Source of the DNA: Nocardia lijiangensis NBRC 108240
GTDB lineage: Bacteria; Actinomycetota; Actinomycetes; Mycobacteriales; Mycobacteriaceae
Direction of reading: 5' to 3'
NCBI RefSeq assembly: GCF_001613045.1
Contig: NZ_BDBP01000056.1
Coordinates: 1 to 64,000 of the forward strand
Length of the DNA stretch: 64,000 nt
A program made the translations under genes and the position numbers. The notes under the pieces were generated by a model that made no database searches, was not told the DNA's origin, and saw only the letters and a program-made list of their open reading frames with translations. Positions 35,936-44,482 of the stretch are shown here, in pieces (positions within the stretch are counted from its first letter, which is position 1; each line of letters opens with the position of its first letter).

Positions 35936-38345
35936 GGCGACCGAAGAGCGGCGACCCGCACTGTCCATCGACGCGTTGTCGGTCACCTTCGCCACCGATG
36001 CGGGCCCGGTGCACGCGGTGACCGACGTGTCCTACGAGGTGTTCCCCGGCGAGGTGCTCGCCATCGTGGGGGAGTCCGGATCGGGCAAGTCGGTGAGTTC
36101 GCGCACCGCCATGGGGCTGCTGCCGTCGACCGCACGCGTTCACGGTCTGGTGACCCTCGGTACGAAGCAGGTCACCGCGATGTCCGAACGTCAGCTCACG
36201 GCGCTGCGCGGCGGGGCGATTTCCATGGTGTTCCAGGAGCCGGGGCTGGCGCTGGACCCGCTGTTCACGGTGGGCTTCCAGATCGCCGAGGCGCTGCGCG
36301 CGCACAACGAGCTGTCGCGGAAAGCGGCCAAAGCGCGCGCCGTGGAGCTGCTGCGGCTGGTGGGCCTGCCCGATCCCGAGCATCGGGTCGACTACTACCC
36401 GCACCAACTCTCCGGCGGGCAGAAACAGCGCGTGGTGATCGCCATCGCCATCGCCTGCGAACCCAAGGTGATCATCGCCGACGAGCCGACCACCGCCCTG
36501 GACGTCACGGTGCAGGCCGAGATCCTGAACCTGCTGCGCGACCTGCGCGACCGCATCGGCAGCGCGATCGTCCTCATCACCCACAACATGGGCGTGGTGG
36601 CGGATCTCGCGGACCGGGTGGTGGTGATGCGCGAGGGACGAGTCGTCGAACAGGCGCCCGTGCACGAACTGTTCGCCAGTCCGAAGGCCGACTACACCCG
36701 CGCCCTGCTCGCGGCGGTCCCGCATTTGGGCGCGCGGCGTGTGAAAGGCAGTGAGCCGCAGGCCGGTACGAAGTCGCACTCGTCGGAAGCGGCCACGGAC
36801 ACCGGACCTGCCCCGGGTGCGGAGACGTCTGCAGGCGGCGGGACGGCGGCAGCGGAGGGGATTGCCTCGGACCCCGGGCCAGGTGCTGGGACGGCCGCGG
36901 GTGCCGGGACTGCCGGAGACGCTGGGACTTCTGCGGCCGGCGAGGCCGCCGCGGGCGGCGGGGCTGCTGTGGGTGGGACTGCCGGAGACGTTGAGACTTC
37001 TGCGGGCGGCGGGGCTATCGCGGGCGCTGGGACTGCCCCGGGCGCTGGGTCTGTCACAGGCGGTGATGCTGGCGTGGGCGGACGGCCTGTTGTGGGCGCG
37101 CGGACTGCCGGAGACGCTGGGACTTCCGCTGGCGGTGGGACCGCGGCAGCGGAGGGGATTGCCTCGGACCCCGGGCCTGCCTCAGGCGCTGGCGCTGCCG
37201 CGGGCGCTGGGTCTGCCGCGGGCGCTGGGTCTGCCGTGGGCGCTGGGACTGGCGGAGACGCTGAGACTTTCGCTGGCGGCGGGACCGCGGCAGCGGAGGG
37301 GATTGCCTCGGACCCCGCGCCCGCCTCAGGCACTGGCGCTGCTGCAGGCGCAGGGTCTGCCGTGGGCGCGGGGACTGCTGGAGATGCTGGGTCTGGCGGA
37401 GACGCTGGGACTTTCGCGGACGGCGGGACTGCGGCAGCGGATGGGGCTGTTGCAGGCGGCGGGACTCGAGGAGGTGCCGGGGCCGACATCGGGGCCGGGG
37501 TAACCGGGGTTGGATCGCACGCGCCGGTGCTCGAGGTCTGCGATCTGGTCGTGGAGTTTCCCGGGCCTTTCGGCCGCCCGCGATTCCGGGCGGTGGACGA
37601 GGTGAGCCTGACCATCGCGGCGGGCGAGACGGTGGGGCTGGTGGGCGAGTCGGGATCGGGGAAGTCCACCATCGGGCGATGCGTCGCGGCGTTGCAGCGG
37701 CCGACGTCGGGGGTGGTGCGGGTGCGGGGGCAGGACATCGCGGGCCTCTCGCAGCGGCGGTTGCGGCCGATTCGGCGGCGGTTCGGGTTCGTGTTCCAGG
37801 ATCCGGCCAGTTCGCTGAATCCCCGGATGACCGTGGGCGATTGCGTCGCCGAACCGATGATCGTGCACAAGATCGGCACGCAGGCGGCGATCCGCGCCAG
37901 GGTGCGCATGCTGCTCGACGACGTGCGCTTGCCCGCGGGCGTTGAGCGGCGCTATCCGCACGAACTGTCCGGCGGCCAGCGCCAGCGGGCCAGCCTGGCG
38001 CGAGCGTTGGCGCTAGACCCCGACCTGCTCGTCGCCGACGAACCGACGAGCGCACTGGACGTCTCGGTGCAGGCCGCGGTCCTGGAGCTGTTCGCCCAAC
38101 TCCAGCGCGAGTGCGGATGGGCCTGCCTGTTCATCAGTCACGATCTGGCCGTCGTCGACCAGCTCGCCGACCGCATCGTGGTGCTACGCGACGGCGCGGT
38201 GGTCGAACAGGGCGACCGGGACGCGATCCTGCGATCCCCGCGCCAGGAGTACACCCGCCGCCTGGTCGCCGCCGTCCCGGTGCCGGACCCGGTCGAGCAA
38301 CGCCGCCGCCGAGCCGAGGCCGCCGCGCTGTTTGCTCAGGCGTAG
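35928..38345 (+). CDS. fused dual ABC ATPase (DppD-DppF) with long low-complexity linker
   Basis: Two full ATPase domains in one 805-residue chain power the importer. Domain 1 has Walker A GESGSGKS near residue 48, signature LSGGQKQRV near residue 161 and Walker B VIIADEPTTALD. Domain 2 has GESGSGKS near residue 571, LSGGQRQRA near residue 681 and LLVADEPTSALD. Between them, residues about 281-526 are almost only Gly, Ala, Thr, Ser and Glu and contain three copies of GGGTAAAEGIASDP. Fused pairs normally have linkers of a few tens of residues. The start ATG at 35928 has AAGGAGG upstream. Confidence 0.92.
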   Translation: MSEATEERRPALSIDALSVTFATDAGPVHAVTDVSYEVFPGEVLAIVGESGSGKSVSSRTAMGLLPSTARVHGLVTLGTKQVTAMSERQLTALRGGAISMVFQEPGLALDPLFTVGFQIAEALRAHNELSRKAAKARAVELLRLVGLPDPEHRVDYYPHQLSGGQKQRVVIAIAIACEPKVIIADEPTTALDVTVQAEILNLLRDLRDRIGSAIVLITHNMGVVADLADRVVVMREGRVVEQAPVHELFASPKADYTRALLAAVPHLGARRVKGSEPQAGTKSHSSEAATDTGPAPGAETSAGGGTAAAEGIASDPGPGAGTAAGAGTAGDAGTSAAGEAAAGGGAAVGGTAGDVETSAGGGAIAGAGTAPGAGSVTGGDAGVGGRPVVGARTAGDAGTSAGGGTAAAEGIASDPGPASGAGAAAGAGSAAGAGSAVGAGTGGDAETFAGGGTAAAEGIASDPAPASGTGAAAGAGSAVGAGTAGDAGSGGDAGTFADGGTAAADGAVAGGGTRGGAGADIGAGVTGVGSHAPVLEVCDLVVEFPGPFGRPRFRAVDEVSLTIAAGETVGLVGESGSGKSTIGRCVAALQRPTSGVVRVRGQDIAGLSQRRLRPIRRRFGFVFQDPASSLNPRMTVGDCVAEPMIVHKIGTQAAIRARVRMLLDDVRLPAGVERRYPHELSGGQRQRASLARALALDPDLLVADEPTSALDVSVQAAVLELFAQLQRECGWACLFISHDLAVVDQLADRIVVLRDGAVVEQGDRDAILRSPRQEYTRRLVAAVPVPDPVEQRRRRAEAAALFAQA
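36830..37505 (+). repeat. low-complexity repeated linker-coding segment
   Basis: The 20-mer GCGGCAGCGGAGGGGATTGC and its surroundings occur near 36847, 37143 and 37287, amid many GGGACTGCCGGAGACGCTG-like repeats. The segment is open in several frames on both strands, as expected for a repetitive GC-rich stretch. Confidence 0.75.
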
Positions 38346-38375
38346 GCAACACCTGCCGTCTTCCCCGCGAACCGG

Positions 38376-38700
38376 GCAGAATGATCAGCGTGAGCAGGAT
38401 CGCAACGTAACGACTGATTGCGCGATATCCGGGTAACTCGTCGGGTACGCCCAGAGCTCGACCCGCCACCCAACCGCCGGTCCGGCGTCACAGTCTCGCG
38501 GCACCGGCGACCGGCGGGAAACGCGGAGAGGCGGATGAGCAACGTGACAACTGATTTCGCGAGTATCCGGGTAACTCGTCGGGTACGCCCAGAACTCGAC
38601 CCCCAACCCAACCGCCGGCCCGGCGTCACAAGGATCACGGCACCGACGACCGGCAAGAGGCTCGGAGAGGCGGATAGGCTAGCGTGAGCAGGCATCTATC
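38376..38700. repeat. tandem duplicated intergenic segment (about 140 bp, two copies plus a partial)
   Basis: Copy A (about 38391-38536) and copy B (about 38537-38675) share ATCCGGGTAACTCGTCGGGT, then ACGCCCAGA and CTCGACCC, AACCGCCGG and CCGGCGTCACA, and both end in GGAGAGGCGGAT. The short motif GCGTGAGCAGG recurs at 38389 and 38683. It fills the 385-bp gap between the transporter and purM, and no gene is seen in it. Confidence 0.85.
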
Positions 38701-38730
38701 CGCCGATTCGGTTTGGAGCTTTCCCCGAAA

Positions 38731-39807
38731 ATGACTGAACAGACCCCCACTGGTGGTGCCTCGTACGCCGCGGCAGGCGTGGACATCGAGGCCGGTGACC
38801 GCGCAGTCGAGTTGTTCGGGCCATTGGCGAAGAAGGCCACCCGTCCCGAGGTTCAGGGTGGGCTGGGCGGCTTCGCCGGATTGTTCGCGCTCAAGGGTGG
38901 CTACCGCGAGCCGCTGCTCGCCGCCTCCACCGACGGCGTCGGCACCAAGATCGCGGTCGCGCAGGCGATGGACAAGCACGACACCGTCGGCCTCGACCTG
39001 GTCGCGATGGTCGTCGACGATCTCGTCGTCTGCGGCGCCGAGCCGCTGTTCCTGCAGGACTACATCGCCATCGGCAAGGTCGTCCCGGAGAAGGTCGCCG
39101 AGCTGGTCTCCGGCATCGCCGAGGGCTGCGTGCGGGCAGGTTGCGCGCTGCTCGGCGGCGAGACCGCGGAGCACCCCGGTCTGATGGATCCCGACGACTA
39201 CGACCTGTCCGCGACCGGCGTCGGCGTGGTGGAGGCCGACGCGGTGCTCGGCCCCGACCGGGTGCGTCCTGGCGACGTCGTGATCGCGATGGGTTCCTCG
39301 GGCCTGCACTCCAACGGCTACAGCCTGGCGCGCAAGGTGCTGCTCGACATCGACCGGATGTCGCTGACCGGGCACGTGGAGGAGTTCGGCCGCACCCTCG
39401 GTGAGGAGCTGCTCGAGCCGACCCGCATCTACGCGAAGGACTGCCTCGCGCTGATCGCCGAGACCGATGTGCGCACCTTCGCGCACGTCACCGGCGGTGG
39501 ACTGGCGGCCAACCTGGCGCGCGTCATCCCGGCGGGCATGGTGGCCGAACTGGACCGCGGCACCTGGAATCCGGCGCCGGTGTTCAAGATGATCGCCCAG
39601 CGCGGCCGGGTGGAGCGGGCCGAGATGGAGAAGACGTTCAACATGGGCGTCGGCATGGTCGCGGTCGTCGCTCCGGAAGACGTCGATCGCGCCCTCGCGG
39701 TGCTCACCGCCCGGCACATCGAGTGCTGGACCCTCGGCACCGTGAAGAAGGCCAAGGAGGCCGAGGCCGCCCGCGCCGTGCTGCTCGGCGAGCACCCGCG
39801 CTTCTGA
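38731..39807 (+). CDS. purM: phosphoribosylformylglycinamidine cyclo-ligase (AIR synthetase)
   Basis: PurM closes FGAM to AIR with ATP. The 358-residue protein has SYAAAGVDIEAGDRAVELF at the start, the ATP-binding STDGVGTKIAVA near residue 70, LLGGETAEHPG near residue 144 and HVTGGGLAANLARVIP near residue 252. The ATG at 38731 is chosen; GGAG lies about 12 nt upstream. The promoter must lie in or near the repeated segment upstream. Confidence 0.95.
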   Translation: MTEQTPTGGASYAAAGVDIEAGDRAVELFGPLAKKATRPEVQGGLGGFAGLFALKGGYREPLLAASTDGVGTKIAVAQAMDKHDTVGLDLVAMVVDDLVVCGAEPLFLQDYIAIGKVVPEKVAELVSGIAEGCVRAGCALLGGETAEHPGLMDPDDYDLSATGVGVVEADAVLGPDRVRPGDVVIAMGSSGLHSNGYSLARKVLLDIDRMSLTGHVEEFGRTLGEELLEPTRIYAKDCLALIAETDVRTFAHVTGGGLAANLARVIPAGMVAELDRGTWNPAPVFKMIAQRGRVERAEMEKTFNMGVGMVAVVAPEDVDRALAVLTARHIECWTLGTVKKAKEAEAARAVLLGEHPRF

Positions 39808-39918
39808 CCGTAACCACCGGCTGCCGAGGACCCGGATCGCTTCCGCGGCTTCGGCAGTCGGCTCGGGGCGCCGGTGGGCGGCCCGGGTTCGGCGGTCGAC
39901 AATGCCCGCTCACACGAC

Positions 39919-39954
39919 ATCAGCGTCCCGCATCGATCGATGCGGGACGCTGAT
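39919..39954. terminator. perfect 36-bp palindrome after purM
   Basis: Each 18-base half is the exact reverse complement of the other, centred on ATCGATCGAT, giving a very stable hairpin downstream of purM. Confidence 0.7.
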
Positions 39955-40007
39955 CTCGTTGTATGGCAAGCCTCTAAGGCGATGTCCCTGTCTCAGTGCC
40001 AACGTTC

Positions 40008-40038
40008 GAAGGGGGAGGCCCGGACGGCCTCCCCCTTC
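40008..40038. terminator. terminator between purM and the DUF3073 gene
   Basis: A 13-bp perfect stem (GAAGGGGGAGGCC with GGCCTCCCCCTTC) around a CGGAC loop lies 18 bp from the DUF3073 stop. It can serve both directions. Confidence 0.75.
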
Positions 40039-40055
40039 GTCACGTCGAATCCGAG

Positions 40056-40268
40056 TCAGCGGCGCCAGTCGTCGTAGTCATCGTCCTCGTCCCAGCGGGA
40101 TGAGGACGTGTCCGCGTCATGCTCATCGGACAGCACACCGCCACTGCGTTGGGTGGTGGGGCTTCCCGAGAGCTCGCGCTGAAGGCTCGCGAAGTCGGTC
40201 GGCGCTGAGCTGTACTTCAGCTCGCGTGCGACCTTGGTCTGCTTTGCCTTAGCCCGGCCACGGCCCAT
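40056..40268 (-). CDS. DUF3073 small protein
   Basis: A 70-residue actinobacterial protein starting MGRGRAKAKQTKVARELKY, basic at the N-terminus and very acidic at the C-terminus (WDEDDDYDDWRR). This is the DUF3073 pattern, and homologues lie next to purM in mycobacteria. The function is unknown. The 175 bp upstream, towards the asparaginase gene, contain AT-rich sequence (TTCGAATTAATACTC) that probably holds its promoter. Confidence 0.88.
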   Translation of the reverse strand: MGRGRAKAKQTKVARELKYSSAPTDFASLQRELSGSPTTQRSGGVLSDEHDADTSSSRWDEDDDYDDWRR

Positions 40269-40443
40269 GGCTGACCCCCTCGCGTCACTGCGGGGCGGCC
40301 TGGGGTTTGTTGGCGGCCCCGTTCGAATTAATACTCTTCCTGACAGACACTTTAGCGTGTGTCCGGCGGTCGCGCTTCCAGGAGTGGGGGAAGAACTCCC
40401 GAACGGACCCCGTTTGCCCGGTTGTCGCCCTGTGTCCTGGCTC

Positions 40444-41394
40444 TTACAGTACGCCGGGAATTGTCCGGATCACTCCGACCCGAGCGCCGCCGCCGAGCAC
40501 CGGCTGGGCCGCCAGTTCGGTGTGCGCCTCGGTCCACTCGACGCCCATTCGTTGCAGAATCGCCAGCGTCAGAGGCATCCGCGCGCGGTCGTGCCCGTCG
40601 TCGATCTTGTACGCGAAGGCCCTTCCGTCGGGCAGCGCACCTGCGTGCACCCCATCGGCGCCGATCTTGCACACCAGGCCGGGGGTCGCGGCCATGGCCA
40701 GCAAATCGGGTGCGTTCGTGCCCGAAATCACTCGTGGGTGAGCGCGAATGGCGTCGGCGACCCGGCGCGGCGGGGTGCCGGGCTCGGCGGTGGCGATGGT
40801 CGCGAAGGCGCGGGCCAGGTTCATCAGCGAGACCGGAATGATGGGCAGGCCGCAGCCGTCGATGCCCAGATCGGTCTCGGGTTCGCCGGTGAGCTCGGTG
40901 ACGTTCGCGATCACCGCCCGCTGCAACGGGTGCGTCTCGTCGAGGTACCCCTCGGTCGGCCAGCCGTTGATCGCGCAGGTCGCCAGCATCGCGGCGTGCT
41001 TGCCGGAGCAATTCATGTAGATCCGGCGCGGTTCGCCCGCGGTCAGCGCGGCGGCGCGGGCCCGCTCCTCGAACGGCAGATCGGGCGGGCACTCCAGCGC
41101 CTTCTCGGGGAAACCGAACCGATCGAGCAGCCGCTGGACCAGGGCGACGTGGTCGGGTTCACCGAAGTGCGAGGCGGTGGCGATGGCCAGCTCGGCGTCG
41201 TCGACGGGCTCGAAACCGTTGCGCAGCAGCGTGATCGCCTGCATGGGTTTGTTGGTCGAGCGCGGGAAGATCGGTACGTGCACCTCGCCGAGCTGGTGTG
41301 TCGGCTCGCCGTCGGCGCCGAGGACCACCAGGGAACCGCGGTGCACGCATTCGCGGAATCCGGAGCGGACGACCTCGACCAATTCGACGCTCAC
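40444..41394 (-). CDS. L-asparaginase II family protein
   Basis: A 316-residue protein of the asparaginase_II family (the rhizobial/actinobacterial type, distinct from AnsA/AnsB), predicted to hydrolyse asparagine to aspartate and ammonia. Marks are FPRSTNKPMQAITLL near residue 50, IYMNCSGKHAAMLA near residue 128 and GIDGCGLPIIPVSL near residue 182. The GTG at 41394 overlaps the stop of the MOSC gene (GTGA), so the two are coupled. The cysteines in NCSGKH and DGCGLP are family-conserved. Confidence 0.85.
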   Translation of the reverse strand: MSVELVEVVRSGFRECVHRGSLVVLGADGEPTHQLGEVHVPIFPRSTNKPMQAITLLRNGFEPVDDAELAIATASHFGEPDHVALVQRLLDRFGFPEKALECPPDLPFEERARAAALTAGEPRRIYMNCSGKHAAMLATCAINGWPTEGYLDETHPLQRAVIANVTELTGEPETDLGIDGCGLPIIPVSLMNLARAFATIATAEPGTPPRRVADAIRAHPRVISGTNAPDLLAMAATPGLVCKIGADGVHAGALPDGRAFAYKIDDGHDRARMPLTLAILQRMGVEWTEAHTELAAQPVLGGGARVGVIRTIPGVL

Positions 41395-42089
41395 CGTGCG
41401 ACTCCCGCCGCGAGACCCGCGCGCCCTTCGGCGGCGCGTGCGGCGTTGGCGTGCCGCCGGGCGTGCCGGTCGATCTGCATCCGGATGTCGTCGGAGACGG
41501 TGGGCTCGTGCTCGAGCAGGGTGGCGAGGCGCTCCATGTCGGCGCCGGTGAACACGTCGCGCACAGTGACGCCGTGCTCGGGGACGTGCACCACCTCGAC
41601 CGGATCGCCCGCGCCGATCGTGCCCTCGGTGAGGACGCGCAGGTAGGCGCCGGTGTTGGCGCGCAACGTGAAGCGCTTGACCCACTGCGCCTCGCCGGAC
41701 CAGTGCTGGAAGGTCGCGCACGGCACCCGCGGCGCGCTCACCTCGAGCAGGGTGTCGCCGATCGCCCAGCGCGCGCCGACCACGGCGTCGCTCACCTCGA
41801 GGCCGCCGATGCGCAGGTTCTCGCCGAACCAGCCCGCGGGCAGTTCCCTGCCGAGTTCGCCGGCCCAGCGCTGCGCGTCGTGCTCGGCGTAGGCGTAGAC
41901 CGCCTGGTGCACGCCGCCGTGGTGCTTCGTGTCGCAGACGTGGTCGCCGTCGAGTCCGAGGGCGCCCACGCCGACTCGACCGGCGACGGGTCGCTTGTCG
42001 ATGGCGGTGCGGCCGACCCTGGTCGGCACTTCCACATCGGCGTGCACCACGCAGGCCGCCAGCACGCGGGCGGTGTCATCGATGGGCAT
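41391..42089 (-). CDS. MOSC-domain protein (YiiM-like)
   Basis: A 232-residue MOSC protein. MOSC domains carry a sulfur or molybdenum-cofactor ligand on a conserved cysteine, seen here in SAPRVPCATFQHW near residue 124. DGDHVCDTKHHGGVHQAVYAYA near residue 47 is the usual first motif. The reaction is unknown; YiiM relatives reduce N-hydroxylated compounds. It lies between YgfZ and asparaginase in one minus-strand group and is coupled to the latter. Confidence 0.88.
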   Translation of the reverse strand: MPIDDTARVLAACVVHADVEVPTRVGRTAIDKRPVAGRVGVGALGLDGDHVCDTKHHGGVHQAVYAYAEHDAQRWAGELGRELPAGWFGENLRIGGLEVSDAVVGARWAIGDTLLEVSAPRVPCATFQHWSGEAQWVKRFTLRANTGAYLRVLTEGTIGAGDPVEVVHVPEHGVTVRDVFTGADMERLATLLEHEPTVSDDIRMQIDRHARRHANAARAAEGRAGLAAGVAR

Positions 42090-42155
42090 CGGCGCCGCTC
42101 CCTTCGTCGAGTTGGTGGGGATCGCGAGGCTCGGCGTCGAGCGAGGTCGGGTCGA

Positions 42156-43301
42156 TCACCGTCCGCGCAGCCGGTCGACGGCGAGACGGCCCGGTTGCAG
42201 CGTGTCCTCGGCGGGGACCGAGTCGGGATCGATGGCGGCGGCGGATGGACCGGCGACGAGCGCGGTGTCGGCCGGGATCGTGCGCTTGACCAGGGCCAGT
42301 GCGATCGGGCCGAGCTCGTAGTGGTCGATGACGGTGCCGAGCCTGCCGACGGTGCGCCCGCCCGCGGTGACGTCCTCGCCGGGCGCGGGACGCTCGTCGG
42401 CGGAGCCGTCCAGGTGCAGCAGGACCAGGTGGCGCGGAGGTTTGCCGAGGTTGTGCACCCGGGCCACGGTCTCCTGGCCGCGGTAGCAGCCCTTGTCCAG
42501 GTGCACGGCGCCGTGTTCGTCGACGCCGCCGATCCAGCGGGCCTCGTGCGGGATGGTGCGCTCGTCGGTGTCGAGGCCGATCCGGGGACGCAGCGCGGCC
42601 ACCCGCAGCGCCTCGAAGGCCCACATGCCCGCGGGCTCGGCGCCCGCTTCGGTGAGCTCGGCCCACCACCCGGCCAGCCGGTCGCGGGGGATCACCAGAT
42701 CGAAGGAGTCGGCGGTGGGCCACGGCATGCGGCGAAGGAAGCCGCCGCCGGGCAGCGGCACGGCTTCGTAGGTGTCGGGCAGGTCGGCCACGCCGAGTGC
42801 GGCGGTCAGTTCGCGCACGCGCGGGCCGAGCAGGCTCAGCACCGCGTGGTCGGTGGCCTCGCGCGGCTGGGCATCGGCCCAGAACACCATCTTGCGCAGG
42901 AAATCGAGCAGGGCGGGGCCGTGGTCGGCCTCGGTGTCGGCCCAGACCGTGGCGTCGAGGTCGGTGAGCACGAAGTGGTGCTGCACGCGGCCGTTGAGAT
43001 CGAGGTCCAGATTCTCCGCGGAGCGCCCGTCGGCGAGGTTCGCCACGTGCTGGCTGGTGATGGTGTGCAGCCAGCTCAGCCGCTCGGCGCCGGTGATGCT
43101 CAGGACGAAACGGTGCGAGCGATCGATGACCGCGACGCGTTCCACGGCGGCTCGCTGTTCGCCGAAGGGATTCCCGTAATGCCACGCAACGGCGGAGTCC
43201 AAGGAGCCGGGCGGACCCGCGACGGCGCCCGGAACGGAGAGGAGGGGGCTGGGTGCAACGACCACGGACACGTCTTCCACTGTAGTGGCACCCGGAGACA
43301 T
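42156..43301 (-). CDS. ygfZ: folate-binding YgfZ/GcvT-like protein
   Basis: A 381-residue GcvT-fold protein needed for assembly or repair of certain Fe-S enzymes. The YgfZ signature KGCYRGQETVAR is near residue 257, with folate-pocket residues in SWLHTITSQHV. The ATG at 43301 is preferred; a GTG at 43280 is possible. Its gene neighbour on the other side of the divergent promoter is pabC, the same order as I recall in M. tuberculosis. Confidence 0.9.
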   Translation of the reverse strand: MSPGATTVEDVSVVVAPSPLLSVPGAVAGPPGSLDSAVAWHYGNPFGEQRAAVERVAVIDRSHRFVLSITGAERLSWLHTITSQHVANLADGRSAENLDLDLNGRVQHHFVLTDLDATVWADTEADHGPALLDFLRKMVFWADAQPREATDHAVLSLLGPRVRELTAALGVADLPDTYEAVPLPGGGFLRRMPWPTADSFDLVIPRDRLAGWWAELTEAGAEPAGMWAFEALRVAALRPRIGLDTDERTIPHEARWIGGVDEHGAVHLDKGCYRGQETVARVHNLGKPPRHLVLLHLDGSADERPAPGEDVTAGGRTVGRLGTVIDHYELGPIALALVKRTIPADTALVAGPSAAAIDPDSVPAEDTLQPGRLAVDRLRGR

Positions 43302-43432
43302 AGTCCGCCGACAGCCCGCGCACCGCGGGTAGCGCGACACGGCTCGGCAGCAGGTCCGCCGATGACACGCGCGTGCGCGTGGCGGCGCGGCAAACATAGG
43401 CAAGTGCAGCGCATACCGCCTACGCTCGACGC

Positions 43433-44353
43433 ATGGTAGATCGGGTTCTTGTCACACTCGACGGCGTTGTCCAGGATGCGGATGCTCCGTTGCTGTTCGC
43501 CGACGACATCGGGGTGCTGCGCGGCGACGGCGTCTTCGAAACGGTGCTGGTCCGCGGTGGGAGCGCCTGTGCGCTCGAATTCCACCTCGGCAGGCTACGG
43601 CGCTCGGCGCAGGCGCTGGAACTACCGGAACCCGAACTGAGCCGCTGGCGCGAGGCCGTCGAGACCGCCGCGAAGGAGTGGGGCACCGAGGACGAGGGGC
43701 TGATGCGGCTGGTGCTGACCCGCGGCCGCGACTCCGAGCTCTCCGGCGCGCGATCCAGCGTCACCTCGGGTGACCTGGCCGCGGCCGTCCCGGTGCCGAC
43801 CTCCTACGTGCTGGTGGTGCCGGTGCCCGATCGGGTGGCGAAGGCGCGCACCGAGGGCGTCTCGGTGGTGACGCTGCCGCGCGGGATCTCGATCGATCTG
43901 GCCCAGGCCGCACCCTGGCAACTGCTCGGCGCCAAGACGCTCTCCTACGCGACGAACATGGCCGCACTGCGTTTCGCGCACCGGATGGGCGCCGACGACG
44001 TGATCTTCACCAGCACCGAGAACCGGGTGCTGGAGGGACCGCGCTCCTCGGTGGTGATCGCGCGCGACAAGAAGCTGATCACGCCGCCCGCGAAAAACGG
44101 TGTGCTGCCCGGCGTCACGCAGCGCGCGCTGTTCGCCGAAGCGGAGAAGGCCGGTTGGACCACCAGCTACGAACTGCTCTTCACCGCGGACCTGCTCACC
44201 TGCGACAGCATCTGGCTGATGTCGAGCATCAGCCTTGCCGCGCGGGTGAATTCGCTGGACGGTTTGCGGATGTCCGCGCCGGACAACGCGCAGGAGATCA
44301 TCGAACTGGTCGATCGCGGCATCGACCGGGCGGGCGCCATCGGCGATTGGTGA
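43433..44353 (+). CDS. pabC: aminodeoxychorismate lyase
   Basis: A fold-type IV PLP enzyme of 306 residues that releases pyruvate from aminodeoxychorismate to give p-aminobenzoate for folate. The PLP lysine is in LLGAKTLSYATN near residue 166. GVFETVLVRGG and the late SSISLAARVNSLDG fit the PabC/BCAT group. Branched-chain or D-amino acid aminotransferase activity cannot be excluded. PabC next to folate-binding YgfZ supports the folate link. Confidence 0.8.
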   Translation: MVDRVLVTLDGVVQDADAPLLFADDIGVLRGDGVFETVLVRGGSACALEFHLGRLRRSAQALELPEPELSRWREAVETAAKEWGTEDEGLMRLVLTRGRDSELSGARSSVTSGDLAAAVPVPTSYVLVVPVPDRVAKARTEGVSVVTLPRGISIDLAQAAPWQLLGAKTLSYATNMAALRFAHRMGADDVIFTSTENRVLEGPRSSVVIARDKKLITPPAKNGVLPGVTQRALFAEAEKAGWTTSYELLFTADLLTCDSIWLMSSISLAARVNSLDGLRMSAPDNAQEIIELVDRGIDRAGAIGDW

Positions 44354-44418
44354 GTGACGTCCGCCTCGTCGGGGCGGACAGCCTCCCGTTCCCCGTGTGT
44401 GTCGTGGCCTAACGCACG

Positions 44419-44446
44419 TTGATTGCCAGCCCCCGCCGCGTAGCAT
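44419..44446 (+). promoter_or_regulatory. promoter of cydABDC
   Basis: TTGATT (44419-44424) and TAGCAT (44441-44446) are 16 bp apart. The predicted start point falls inside the operator palindrome that follows directly. Confidence 0.55.
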
Positions 44447-44468
44447 TTACTACGACACGTCGTAGTAA
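44447..44468 (+). promoter_or_regulatory. perfect palindromic operator before cydA
   Basis: Two 10-base arms, TTACTACGAC and GTCGTAGTAA, flank AC. The element sits between the -10 and the ribosome site, a repressor-like position. TACTAC/GTAGTA arms resemble sites of BlaI/MecI-family repressors of mycobacteria. The window contains no such regulator. Confidence 0.75.
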
Positions 44469-44482
44469 GGCTGGAGGGTCGG

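Noticed and set aside
36751-37503. An alternative plus-strand frame in the ATPase linker that gives Leu/Pro/Gly/Ala repeats
   Set aside because: It is out of frame with both ATPase domains and arises from the repeats being open in several frames.
39919-39954. The perfect palindrome after purM as an operator or attachment site
   Set aside because: Its place directly downstream of purM and before another convergent terminator fits termination better, and no integrase is nearby.
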